Assembly: GCF_029931775.1 (NCBI RefSeq)
Contig: NC_079325.1
Location: forward strand, 24,471,461-24,535,460
DNA length: 64,000 nt
Direction: 5' to 3'
Origin: Euleptes europaea
Lineage: Eukaryota > Chordata > Lepidosauria > Squamata > Sphaerodactylidae
Shown: piece after piece, positions 10,801-22,800 of the stretch
Numbering within the stretch: position 1 is the first letter of the stretch
How the letters are laid out: every line of letters begins with the position of its first letter
Made by a program: the position numbers and the translations under genes
The notes under the pieces: generated by a model
Told to the model about the DNA's origin: nothing
Seen by the model: only the letters and a program-made list of their open reading frames with translations
The model's database searches: none

Positions 10801-13800
10801 CATAAATGTAACAAATGAGTATTTGAAAACAAGCACAATAAAAAAACGTAGAACCAGTGAGAATGTGACAAGGCTTGGTTTGCTGCTGTATTCACTGGAC
10901 CTTACAAGTTCAAGTGTACGTGTGTGTATGGAAGGCAATTTAGGTAGTCCTGTCGATATCAACAACAACAACAACAATATGGGAGGATAAGAACCTAAGA
11001 GCAGTCCCACTGGGTTAGATCAAAGCTAAGTCCAAGTACAACACCTTATGTCCAACCCTGGCCAGCCAGATGCCTCCAGCAAGCCCACAAGGATGGCAGA
11101 AGATATGCTTTGTAACACAGCCACATAGTGCAATAGTCTGCTAAGTAACTGGAGAGGGGATTACACACTACAGGAAACCCTCCCACCTTATGTACCACAA
11201 AGCGATAATCCACACCAAATTTAGAAAGCCTTACCATTTGTGGACAATAAAAACTGAGCAGCATTTTTCTGGGGTAACCACCTAATTTTGTTGATCTTCT
11301 CTTCAATTTCTAAGCTTTTCAAGTAGTCGAACTCTGGTTCATGGCTTTGAAAGGTACTGTAAACATTGTATTCTCCTCTGCTGTGAGACTGTGTTTTGTT
11401 CTGAAAGAGAGGACAGGATCCGGTGAGCAGCCTGGCTGTATGTGCCCACTATAGTTTACACCCACCTTACTTAACACACTGGTTGTAGACTGTCATTCAG
11501 TAAAATAAATCAGCAATTAAACCCCATGGGTTTAGCTGACTAAGTCTGCATTTGTGGGCAATCTGAAACTACAATTCTAAAGAAAAAAAAACCTGTTTTC
11601 AGATGATTCACACTCGTTCCAGCAGGTGCTTGCTTAGAAGAGACATTCCCTCCTGGGTAAGAAAAATGATTTTGAATGTGGTTCCTGCTGCCCACAGTTT
11701 TGTAAAGTACTTGAATTAAAAATAGTTTCCTTAAAAAAAAAAAAATGCTGCTGCCTCAATCAAGGATACCTTAAAAACTGATCAACCAAACTGACTAGGC
11801 ATTTCAGCCCTAATATTCTTTAAAGCACACAATTAAAATGTCTTAAGGGCACACATCAAAACAAGAACCATAAATGTAACAAATGAGTGTTTGAAAACAA
11901 GCACAATAAAAAAATGTAGAACCAATGAGGATGTGACAAGGCTTGGTTTGCTGCTGTATTCTATGGACCTTACAAGTTCAAGTGTACGTGTGTGTATGGA
12001 AGGCAATTTAGGTAGTCCTGTCAATATCTTGATTTCAGACTATTCAAGATTTAAAATGCCCTCTAAGAAGAATGTATGTTGAATCAGCACATTTTTGATT
12101 CTCTTACACACTCCTCTCTTTTAAAACAAGCTTTTTAAAAGCAAAACTTAGTAACTCAGTAAAGATTAAGTTTCTAACTCTGCAGGTCAGTGATCTTCAA
12201 AGGATTAACTGCAGACTCACATTTACGTTCCAACAATGTCATAGTCAAGCTATGAAATGAACAACCCCCTTCCTCCAAGAAGTGTTAGCAGGTGTTACAG
12301 AGATGCATCTGAGACCCAGTCTAATATGATAGATCACGATGAGTAGTCGTGTTAGTCTGTCTGTAGCAATAGGGAAAAAAGGAAGAGTCCAGTAGCACCT
12401 TAAAGACTAACCAACTTTCTGGCAGGGTATGAGCTTTCGTGAGCCACAGCTCACTTCTTCAGATACAGCTGTATCTGAAGAAGTGAGCTGTGGCTTCTCA
12501 TGAAAGCTCATACCCTGCCAGAAAGTTTGTTAGTCTTTAAGATGCTACTGAACTCTTCATTTTTTCCCAACTGCTCCAGTCTAATATGGACTGTGGCCAG
12601 ATGGGTAGAGGCCACAAGGGAGTTGCGGAGGGCTAGATGTAAAATGTGGGGGGGACCTCATTTGCCCCATGAGCTTCTGGCTCCATCCACCCCATGGCAC
12701 ATCATTGTCCAATATTGTGAAAGAAAGTAAGGCAGAAATAATCTTGACTTTTTAAGAGCTGGAACACTTTATGGCACACACTCTGTGTTGTGACACTCAA
12801 ATCCTAGAAAGGAAGGCAGAATCTTGTGCACTTGCTCATTCCCACTCGACAAGTACAGCAAGGTTGAGCACAACCCATGCCATAGAACGTATCAGGGACA
12901 GCTAATGCACAGCAGGATGCCCTGGTTGTGACTCATGGCTTGTCTTCAATTCAACCTGTTACCTAAATCCAAGTACCTTGCCTGCCCGTACCTGGAACCA
13001 GGACACAGTGACGCAATATGCACAGGTGTCATGCACGGTACTAGGTGACGCTGACAAAGAAAATCTCAAGGAACTTTTCCACAGCAGGAGTTTTAAAGCC
13101 AAATCCCAGCCCAGTGTAATTAACATTGTGCCAGCATGAATCTTCCTTGGGCCGTCAATTAGAGACGGTGTTCACTTCCTGCCTCTTAAACCACTCCATG
13201 TTGCGTTGCACTGTTCAGCCGCTACCACGTTCCAGCCCTGGGATGACAGCACCTCAGCAGGGAGTGAAAACAGAAAGCCTGCTGAAATTCTATGCAGCGA
13301 TCACGTTGCAAGCCACACACTGTGAGACTGCCTGCCAACTGAACCGAACATATAGATGCCAGCCTGCTGATTTGGCACGCTTTATAAGCAACGCAAACAT
13401 ACACACCACTGCCAGGGAGAGCCCTCTCCAATGCAGAAGAGAATAGGGCAGCACCAGCATGAGCAGAGCCTGGAAATGCTCTAGATAGGTCAAACTGTAT
13501 CCTGTGGGTGGCTTGACACACCCTGGATACTTTCAAAGAAGAGCTGTGACATGCAGAGTCCAAAGGCAGCCCCATGTAGAGCGCATTACAGTAATCTAAC
13601 TTGAATGCGATGACAGCATGGATCACTGCGGCCAGATTACACTTTTCAAGAAACAGCCATAGCTAGCAAGCCAGCCGGTGCTGATAAATGGAGCTATGTG
13701 CCACAGAGGGGATCTGAGCCTTCAACAGTAAGCCAAGATCTAATAATACCCCCAAGCTACGAACTTGTTCCTTTGGGAGAGTGCAATCCCCTCCAGGACT

Positions 13801-16800
13801 GGCTGGCTCTGCAGTTCCCAAGCAGCTTCTCCAGTGACTGACATCACCTCAGTCAGGATTGAGCTTCAGTTTATTGGCCCTCATCCATCCCTTTGCCTTC
13901 TCCAGCGACCCATTCAGGACTTCCCCAGACCCACCTGGCTTAGCTGTAAAGAGAAATAGAGTTGGGTGTCATCTGCATATTGGTGGGTACCTCACTCCAA
14001 ATCCCTGGATGACATCTCCCAGTGGGTTCATGTGGATGTTAAATAGCATGGGGGATAAGATGGAACCCTGTGGAACTTCACAGCATAAATGCAACGGGCA
14101 GTCCAGCATCACCTTCTGAAATCAGTTGGTCAAGTAAGAGCAGAACCACTGTGACCCCTATCCCCAGCCCAGCCAGCCTCTCCAGAAATATACCATGGTC
14201 AATGGTATAGAAAGCCACTGAGAGGTCCAGGAGAATGGGGAGGGGCTGTGGCTGAGTTTGTAGAGCATCTGCTTGGCATGGAGAAGGTCCCAGGTTCAAT
14301 CCCCGGCATCTCCAGTTAAAGGGACTAGGCAAGGAAGTGATGTGAAAGACCTCTGCCTGAGACCATGGAGAGCCACTGCCAGTCTGAGTAGACAATACTG
14401 ACTTTGATGGACCAAGGGTCTGATTCAGTATAAGGCAGTTTCATGTGTGATCGTGTGTGAACAAGGATGCACTCCCCATCACTCTTCTGGCAAAGGTGCT
14501 CAGTTAGGGTGACCAAGGCTGTTTCCATTCCAAAGCCAGGCTTGAATCCAGATTGAAATGGTTCTATATAATTCATCTCCTCCAAGACCACCTGAAACTA
14601 TGTAGCCACCCCCTCCTTGAACACTTTTGCCCAAGAATGTAATATTAGCCACTGGACAGTAGTTGTTAGGTCACTGAGGTCCAGAGATGCCTTTTTTAGG
14701 AGGGGTCTCACAGATGCGTCTTTCGAAGTATTTGAAACTACACACTCCTGCAGAGAGGCATTTATTACCTACTGGGCCCAGTCAACCACCCAGCCCAGCT
14801 TGATGCTATTAGCTATGAGAGATGTGATGGGGGGGGGGGGGGAGAGAATCTCACATCTCCTACTTTGTTTTACCTCAGATAATTGAGACAGCAGAGGCTT
14901 TACTCAGTTCATTAATAAAATAACATAATTTTATTATATTTCACAGGGAAAGGTATTGGAGAAAAAACTAGTATTAAGGAAAGGTACAAATTTTCGATAT
15001 AATGAATTGCTCAACAAATATAGCACACATGTTATTTTACTTAACCCAGATTTCCAACTCTTAAGGTAGCTTAGTCCCAGAACCTGCCTACAGAGGTTCA
15101 TGTGTATACTCTGGTGCCTACAACTAGGAAGTATGGAGATTCTCCCTTCTCCCTTCCTTTTTTTCTCTGTAGAGAAAATTACTTAAAGTAATTTTCACAC
15201 AACACTTGGGCCAGGAATATCTCTTTCCTCAGAGACTATTCCTCCCTCCTGTGAATAGAGTAGGGACCTTTTTCTCTAAACTCTCTCTTTCGCAACCCTT
15301 CAGGTTTTTCCCCCAACTTCCAGGTAGTAGTAGGAGATCTCCTGCTATTACAACTGATCTCCAGCTGATAGAGATCAGTTCCCCTGGAGAAAATGGCCAC
15401 TTTGGCAATTGGACTCTATGGCATTGAAGTCCCTCCCCATCCCAAACCCCGCCCTCCTCAGGCTCCACCCCAAAAACCTCCTGCTGGTGGCGAAGAGGGT
15501 CCTGGCAACCCTGTCAATGGTGGTGGCTGCCATTTTGATGTGGTTTAAAGCTGTTACTATTTACTCCTTGTGTTTTATATGCTGCTCCCAGGCCTTATTT
15601 TTACATAAAGGTTAAAATGAGAACAAAGTGAAACATTAAAGTATTAGTTACCTAGTTTACAGCGTCCCATATGGGCATCAAAGTAACTCAAAGCTATGTT
15701 AGCGATATGATCGCCACTAATTGCTTTGATGGAACCAGAACACAGGGAGGGCAGGCTTGCTTCAAACTGCTAGCTGCCAGCATCGAATTTTTCAGTCCTA
15801 GCTGATCAGATAGGAAATCACATCTCACCTGCCTGTGACTAGCTAACAGGCATGATCGGCTCTTAATCATGCAAGGAACTATGTATGGATCAATTAAGGG
15901 AAATGAGTCAATCAGATGACAGCTATTGTTTCAGCTGAACGTGTGACCTCACCCTCTTCCACATTCCCATTTTGCAAAATGGGAACCAAAACAGCCCACA
16001 CAGTTGTATAGGAAAGTTTAGTAAAACCGATTTAAGTATTTGGCCGGGGGGGGGGGGGGGGCGTGGGCCGGACAGTACTAACAAATGATAAGATTGGCTG
16101 CAACAAAGATAAACATTTGTGTATCTACCTCACTGTTAGCAGGCACATATTCTCTACAATCTTATTTTGGTATTCTATCACACCTTGAGTATCACAGCTT
16201 CTTCCCAAAGGGGGCTGGGAAACAGAGTCTTCCCAAAGGGGGGCTGAGAAATGTAGTCTGGCAAGGATGTGGAGAATTGTGTTAGAAATCCTTAGCCCCC
16301 TGCAACAGAGAGCTACAGCTCTCTGGGTCCCCAAAGGAAAGGCATTCACTTCTGAAACCAGTTTCACACTGGATCTCAAAGCAGCGGCATGACTGACAAG
16401 TTTCAAAACCAACAAAAGTCAAGCAGGGTGTTTTTTTTTGGGGGGGGGGTGTGCAACAATGGTAAGAATTTAAATGGGTATGATCAAGATAGCCTCTATG
16501 GGCGAGAGCTTCCTGAACTTATTATTTATAAACAGACTTTACATGCACCTTTGCTTATCATTTCTAACATTTCACTAAAAAGATAATTTTACAGGACAAA
16601 CTTGTACAGCATGGGTGCATTTCACAAAATCAAAAGCAACCTTGTGCCAAACCGAACAGCCATGTGGGCCTGTCCTTTGATTCTACCAGTGACCTTCTAG
16701 TCAGCAGGAGAGGGTAAGAAAAAGCAACGTTGCTTCCATTAGCAGCTTGCAGTAACGCATCTGCATTTTAGATTTTGATTGCTGGCTGTCTTCAGTTAAT

Positions 16801-19800
16801 ATACATAACAAGAAAACAAAAATTTTAAAATCGGGCTGCTGTTCCCAGCCGTATCTCCACTAGATGGCACTAAACGATCGAAGTGTGTTATGCAGCAACA
16901 GCCCATTCAAGGGGTCTCAAATGTGATGCTTAAGCAGTCACTTTGTTCCAGGGCTTCCAGCAAGCCACGGTTTGCTGCTATATTAACAAACCTGGAAGAC
17001 TGTTGGGCCTTCTGGACTCTGCCCTGACAGAAAAAGCTAGCTTTTTCTGCTTCCATGGCAAAATCTCCGTTCGCTGTTTACGTTCTGAATCAGCAGACTT
17101 TATTAGCAGAGAAGTAACAGCAAACTATGGGTTTCCATGGAAACAGAAACCTCTACATTATTTGGCTGAACATGAATCTCCCCAGAATTGTTCATGAAGC
17201 AGAAAATCATGGTTAGCCACTAATATCTGGACTGTCGTTACGCATGAGTTTCAATGTATACACAAGGCATTGAATGTCAAATTTAATCATTTTATCGTAT
17301 CAATGCATAAAAGGCATTAAATATAAAACAAAAGGCCAAAAATAGTATAAAATTAATCCATTTCTAATTAGATAACTGAGGTCAACTTTAATTTTGTGTT
17401 TTCACCATTCTGCGATCAAGTAAAAAACAGCCATTCAGAATTCTCCATAGGAGATACTTGAAGACCCAGCTAGTCACATGGTCAGGAACTTCCTGGATTA
17501 TACCACTTGAACCTGCCAGTAGGGGAGCTTAAGGGCTTCTAAAAGCATAAACCCTTGCATGGGGGATGTGGGAAAACCAAAATATTAGAGAGTCTGTAAC
17601 TCAGGATCCTCCCACATTAGTTTTCTACTTGCAGAGACTTGGATATTTCTTGCATGGGGCAAACAACATTCAAAACCATATCCATATTCCAGCAAACTGA
17701 ATTGGCACACTCAGAAAGACTTCCAACAGCTAGTCAGTCTGGACACGGAACATGGGGCTACCTCTGAATAGTGCTTAGAAGGTTCAGTCGCTGCACAATG
17801 AGGCAGTGATAGTTGATCCCCAGCCAACAGATATCAGTTCACCTGGAGAAAATGACCGCTTTGGCAATTGGACTCTATGGCATTGAAGTCCCTCCCCTCC
17901 ACAAACCCTGCCCTCCTCAGGCTCCACCCCCAAAACCTCCCGCTGGTGGAGAGGGAGGACCTGGCAACCCTACTTCCATGCTATGCCCTGGCTTGGAACC
18001 AAGGTATCTTAGAGACCGCCTTCTTTCATGGGGACTTCCATTATCTCAGGACTTCAGCTAGAGTTCCCTTCTGCCTTCCTACAACATCGGAGGAGAGAAC
18101 ACAAGAGAATCCATGTTGGATTAAACCAGTGGTCCTTTTAGTCCAGCATCCTGAAGCACACAGTGGTAAACCAGCTGTCCTAAAGGGCCAGCCAACAGGG
18201 TATAGAGCCAGAGGGCCTTTCCCCATGTTGCCTCCTAGCACTGGTATTCACAGGTTTTAAGCCTCTGAATGTGAAGGTTCCCATTAGTCATCATAGCTAG
18301 TAGCCACTGATGGATCTATCTTCTATCAATCTGTCTAACCCCCTTTTAAAGCCTTCTACACTAGTGGCCTTTACTATGTCCAATAAATTCCACAATTAAT
18401 TGTTGAGTAAAAAATATGTCCATCCTAAATCTACTGCCCATCACCTTCATTGAGTGCCCCTGAGTTTGATTATTAAGCCCCCCCCCCACAAATTCTAGAG
18501 CTGAGTGAGTATACAGGAAAGACCTTTTTCGGCTATGGTACTCTGATACCTTTTTCTCCTGAGAAGCCCATTTCACTCCCTCATCCTTTGCTTTCTATCA
18601 CCTTGGTACAATCTTTTTGTTCGGAGCTGATTATTTAGTTCTACTGGCTTTGAATCCTGGGGGGGGAAACCCTTATCAAATTGAGTCTTGATACTTACGT
18701 TATTTGATATTTTGGTGTGGGATTTTTTTTAAAAAAGTTATTAATTACTTTGCCAGCCACCCTGAATGTTGCATAACAGAAAGATGGAGTATTATAACAA
18801 ACGCCACATGATTTTGCTGAATCATTTCTTGGGCAGGCGCAGATTCCTGCAGGAAGTTGCAAACTCATGGAGCAGGCACCGTGAATACTTTATTATTTCA
18901 GGCAATCCTAATTATATACCAGGCACAGCAGAGGGTTCCAATTAATATAAATGTTATGCAAATAGGTTTAATTCCTTTATTACGCCTAATTTATTCCAGT
19001 TTTGCTGGTCAGGAGGAAAAGCAGGAAGCTAAACAAGGCACCCACAACAACCGACAACCTTACTCATCCGCACTCTCCTGGCTTCGTTTGGCAGGACTGC
19101 TCTCAGGCACATCCTCTTAGATGTAAAAAGCAAGTTACCTAGCTCACTATGACGGAGATTAGGCAGACAAGCACATAGGACAGAGTTCTTTCATTCGTGC
19201 TGTGGAACACTGTGGAACTGCAGGAGGTTCATCTTGGTTCTGGTGTTCCAGAGACCTGATAAGCCATTTTGTTTTGGAAGGCATCTGGTGTTTTTATTTC
19301 TGGATCTGATGTGCTCTTTTGTATTGTGCTCTATCGATATACCAGTTGCTGAGGTTTTTTTAAAGCCCCCCAAAGCCATCTGTTGGCATGGCATGTGTAG
19401 GAGGGTGGAAATGCCAGGGGCTGAGATAAGGAAAATGGCAACAGGGTTCACAGGATGTTCAAAAAGTTTCCAGTCCATGCATTCAAAGGCACTTGGATTG
19501 TGATCTTGGGAGAGAATGCAGCAAAAACCCAGAAAGGAGACAATTAGGGGATACCACGTGGAGGCTCTCCCCCATCCCAAAAAAAAAAAAAATGCTCTAG
19601 TTTGGATGCCAAACTGGAGCAAACCTCCATGTGAAAGCACCTATAATTGTCCTCCAAAGAAGGATTCTGTGTTTTGCTAACCAGGCCTGCTTTTATGTTA
19701 TCAGAGGGGAGCTTGGAGGAAAATTGGAGGACTCCTAAAAACAGAAGCTTGTCAGCTACAGAGAGATTTGTAAATGAAAGGGAACAAACACTCAGAGGCT

Positions 19801-22800
19801 TAAATCTAAGGAAAATAGGCCAGCAATATGTATAGGTGCATGCTAACATAGAAGTCACTGACAGCTAAGACGATACATTTTCTAATTACATGGGGGGGGG
19901 ACCCTGCACCCCTCATCTTTATTCCAAAGACAGCATACGCTACATATAAAAGTGTTCTGGATTCAACTGGGTGGTGGTGGGGGGAGATGCACAAAAGACT
20001 GGGGGTAAATTGCATGTTTCACTGTCACCCCTCCCGTAACAATTTACTGCACCTGGGGACATACAGACTGCCCTATTTCTCTGTGCAACGTGCAGAATAC
20101 AGAGGTGATAGCATCATATCAATATGGAGGCATTCTTGGCCTTATGTAATATTTGATAGCAGTCAGATAACAGGTGGCCAATTAACTGCGGTGCCAGTAG
20201 AAGCTACAGAATGAGTTCCAAGTGGTTCAATGGTTTTCAAAGCCACGGAATAAAACACAGTTAAACAGTTGTCGCTCATAAAATATAAGTGTCTTCTGTG
20301 CTTATAAATGGTCAGAGCTCAGCTCACCTCCCATACATCATGGGTAACCTATATCTATTTCAGACAAAAAAAATGTAGGGCAAATTAGTAGTTAGTGCAA
20401 GTGTAAGCTGCTAAAGGAGGTTTCAGTAGATGACAAGAATCACTGAGCTCTAACTTTGCCTTGTTCAGCCTGTTCAAGAGTGCTAGGGATTGCATCAAAC
20501 CAGTTCCTTCTACTTTTACAAACCCATGAGCATTACAGAAAAAGTTAACTGAAAAAAAAATCTCACTGATTGACCACAAACCAACCATAACAAGGAAAAC
20601 ATGCATTTCTAAGAACCATAGCAGGCCTCAGACACCATCGATTCAGAAGATGTTTAAGCCATGCTGTGCTCCCAAATAAATTTTCCTTTAAAATGTAGGT
20701 CTATCCCTGTGTCACGCAATGATGAAAAACCATCTTTCATTGGCACTTTTCAAAACAGATCATATTCCAACTACACTGGACACAGCTTTCACATTAAGGA
20801 CCCAACTTCCAGCTGAAGACGTTAAAAGAGATGAGAAGGAACACATGAAGCTCCCTTATACAGAGTCAAATAATTAATCTCAAGAAGGGCAGCATTATCT
20901 CTGGATACAGATTCACCAAGAAACGCAAAAGATTTTTAAAATTAAATTTCCAATGAATCAGGAAATTATGTTATTGGGGATAGCGCCAGAGATTTTGGAA
21001 AATAACCATAGAGAACTTTTTGGATATCGGACGACTGCAGCAAGGATTGTACTGGCAGCATCATGGAAACAAGTGACTGTTCTGGACTTAGAAAAGTGGC
21101 AACAAAAAATTGAAGAATATGCGGTGATGGCCAGATTAACCAACATCCTGAAAGAAAGAATGATTGAAGATTCACAGAAGAAATGGGAATGCTATTTTGA
21201 TAACTGGAAAGTGTAGAATAAAAATCTAATAGAGATAGAAAACAATAGTTATATACCTTGAATAAGCTATAAAGATAAATTTAGAGTATAAACATAGATA
21301 AGCTAAGTAATGTTCAAGTAAATATCATAACAACAGAACAATGCTCATGTAAACTGATCCCTGAAGTAAGCACAAAATGTAAGAATGGAAGTGTATGTAT
21401 ATGCTTGTTATCTTTTCTTTTGAAAATGTTAATACAAATTAAAAAAAAAAAGAAGGGCAGCATTATCTACTGCAGGGGTGGCTCCAGCTTGGTGCCCGCC
21501 AACACCTTTCCTGGTGCCGGCCAAGTGTTTTTAGGAAGCGAGTGGGGTCAGGTGGGGCTTGTGCCCAGCAAGGCTTCTGATTAGCCATTGGAAAGTTGAT
21601 GAGCTGTGCCGATATTTAAAAATGTAGCTTTGGCAGCAGTTGCCACCGCACCACAAGGATCTTCACTATTTGAAAGCAAGCAAGCTGTGGCAGCCATTTT
21701 TGTGGCTGGCTCCACCTCTTGCAGGAGACATTTTGTGGCAGCCGTTTTCTGGCTGAGCCACACTGTGTCAGAATTCCAAAGGTGCCCACAGGCTCAAAGG
21801 GTTTGGGGACCCCTGGTCTACAGGGTGAAGGCGCTTCCCCAGGGTCTCACACAGAGGTCCTTCACATCACCTACTACCTGATCCTTTGAAGTGGAGATGC
21901 TGAGGACTGAACCTGGGACCTTTTGGGAGCAAGGCAAAACCGCTGAGCCCCACTTCTCACAGAACAGCAACACAGAACTCACCTCCTGCTCTTGTTGAAA
22001 GATGACCACTCTGCCGCCCTTGTCTCCAGTCGCTAGCAATTCTCCAGAATGATTAAATTCTACTGTAGAAATTATATCTGCTGTATAATAAAAAGGAAAG
22101 GTGTAAATTAATATTGTTTACATTTGTAATGAAAATCAGAACACCAATCTTCTCATTGCAATAAGCCAGACCGCAACATTTGAAATCAATGTTCCTCAAA
22201 AGTAATCTTTCTAGCTGCCACACTCTGGACACACAAAACATGAATTTAAAAGCAGGCACCAATATGCTTTACAATCTAATCTGTCATCCCCCAAATTAAC
22301 AAATAATTTCATTCATTAGCACTTTGGGATAAACCAATGCTAAGGTCATCTGCCACAAGAAGGTCACTTAAAACTTACGTATGGCAGACACAACAATACA
22401 GCAAGCCATTCATTCAAGAGAAGGAGCCCCAGCCCCCCTTTGCAACAGCATGGAAGTAGTTTATGGCCTTGTTGAAAATAAGGCCTTATTGGTATTGACT
22501 GGGATACCACTGGCAGAACATCTGCTAGAACAGTCCTTCAGATTTTCAGTCTTTGCAAAGAATGAATACATAGCAGTCTCTCAGCTGCAGTTGTGGCAGA
22601 TTCCTTAACATCTCCCAATTCCCCCCAGGTTCAATTCCCTTCACACAAGGAGAATGAAATGTTCACAGTTAAAACAGTTACTGGAGAAAGCAAACTTTAT
22701 TGCTGGGAGTTTTGCTTGGTGAAATAATGCTGAGATGGGGGAAGGAAAGAAAAGGTCTCCCTTCCCAGGTCAAACAGCAGAACATTATGCGGTGTCCAGA

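Larger units (their letters stand above)
10174..11234 (-). other. PPP2R2A: PPP2R2A intron 4
   Basis: 1.06-kb intron composed largely of a diverged SINE (10250-10412) and copy 1 of the exon-4-flanking duplication (10492-10960), followed by a short ACA repeat. Confidence 0.9.
20847..21957 (-). mobile_element. tRNA-Ala-like SINE split by L1 and hAT insertions
   Basis: SINE pieces at 20847-20900, 21469-21472 and 21824-21957 line up into one antisense copy (CACATGAAGC... to ...TGAGCCCCACTTCT). It is interrupted first at 20901 by an L1 and then at 21473 by a hAT MITE. Its 5' end lies 20 bases from the exon 3 donor. Confidence 0.8.
11401..21982 (-). other. PPP2R2A: PPP2R2A intron 3
   Basis: 10.6-kb intron. 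It holds duplication copy 2, a foldback element (12382), an L2 LINE with a nested SINE (13440-14820), two hAT-type MITEs (15317, 17812), a CR1 fragment (18085) and a nested SINE/L1/hAT block (20847-21957). Stretches 15520-17800 and 18620-20840 show only G-runs (16045-16062, 16440-16450) and no recognised element. Confidence 0.88.
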
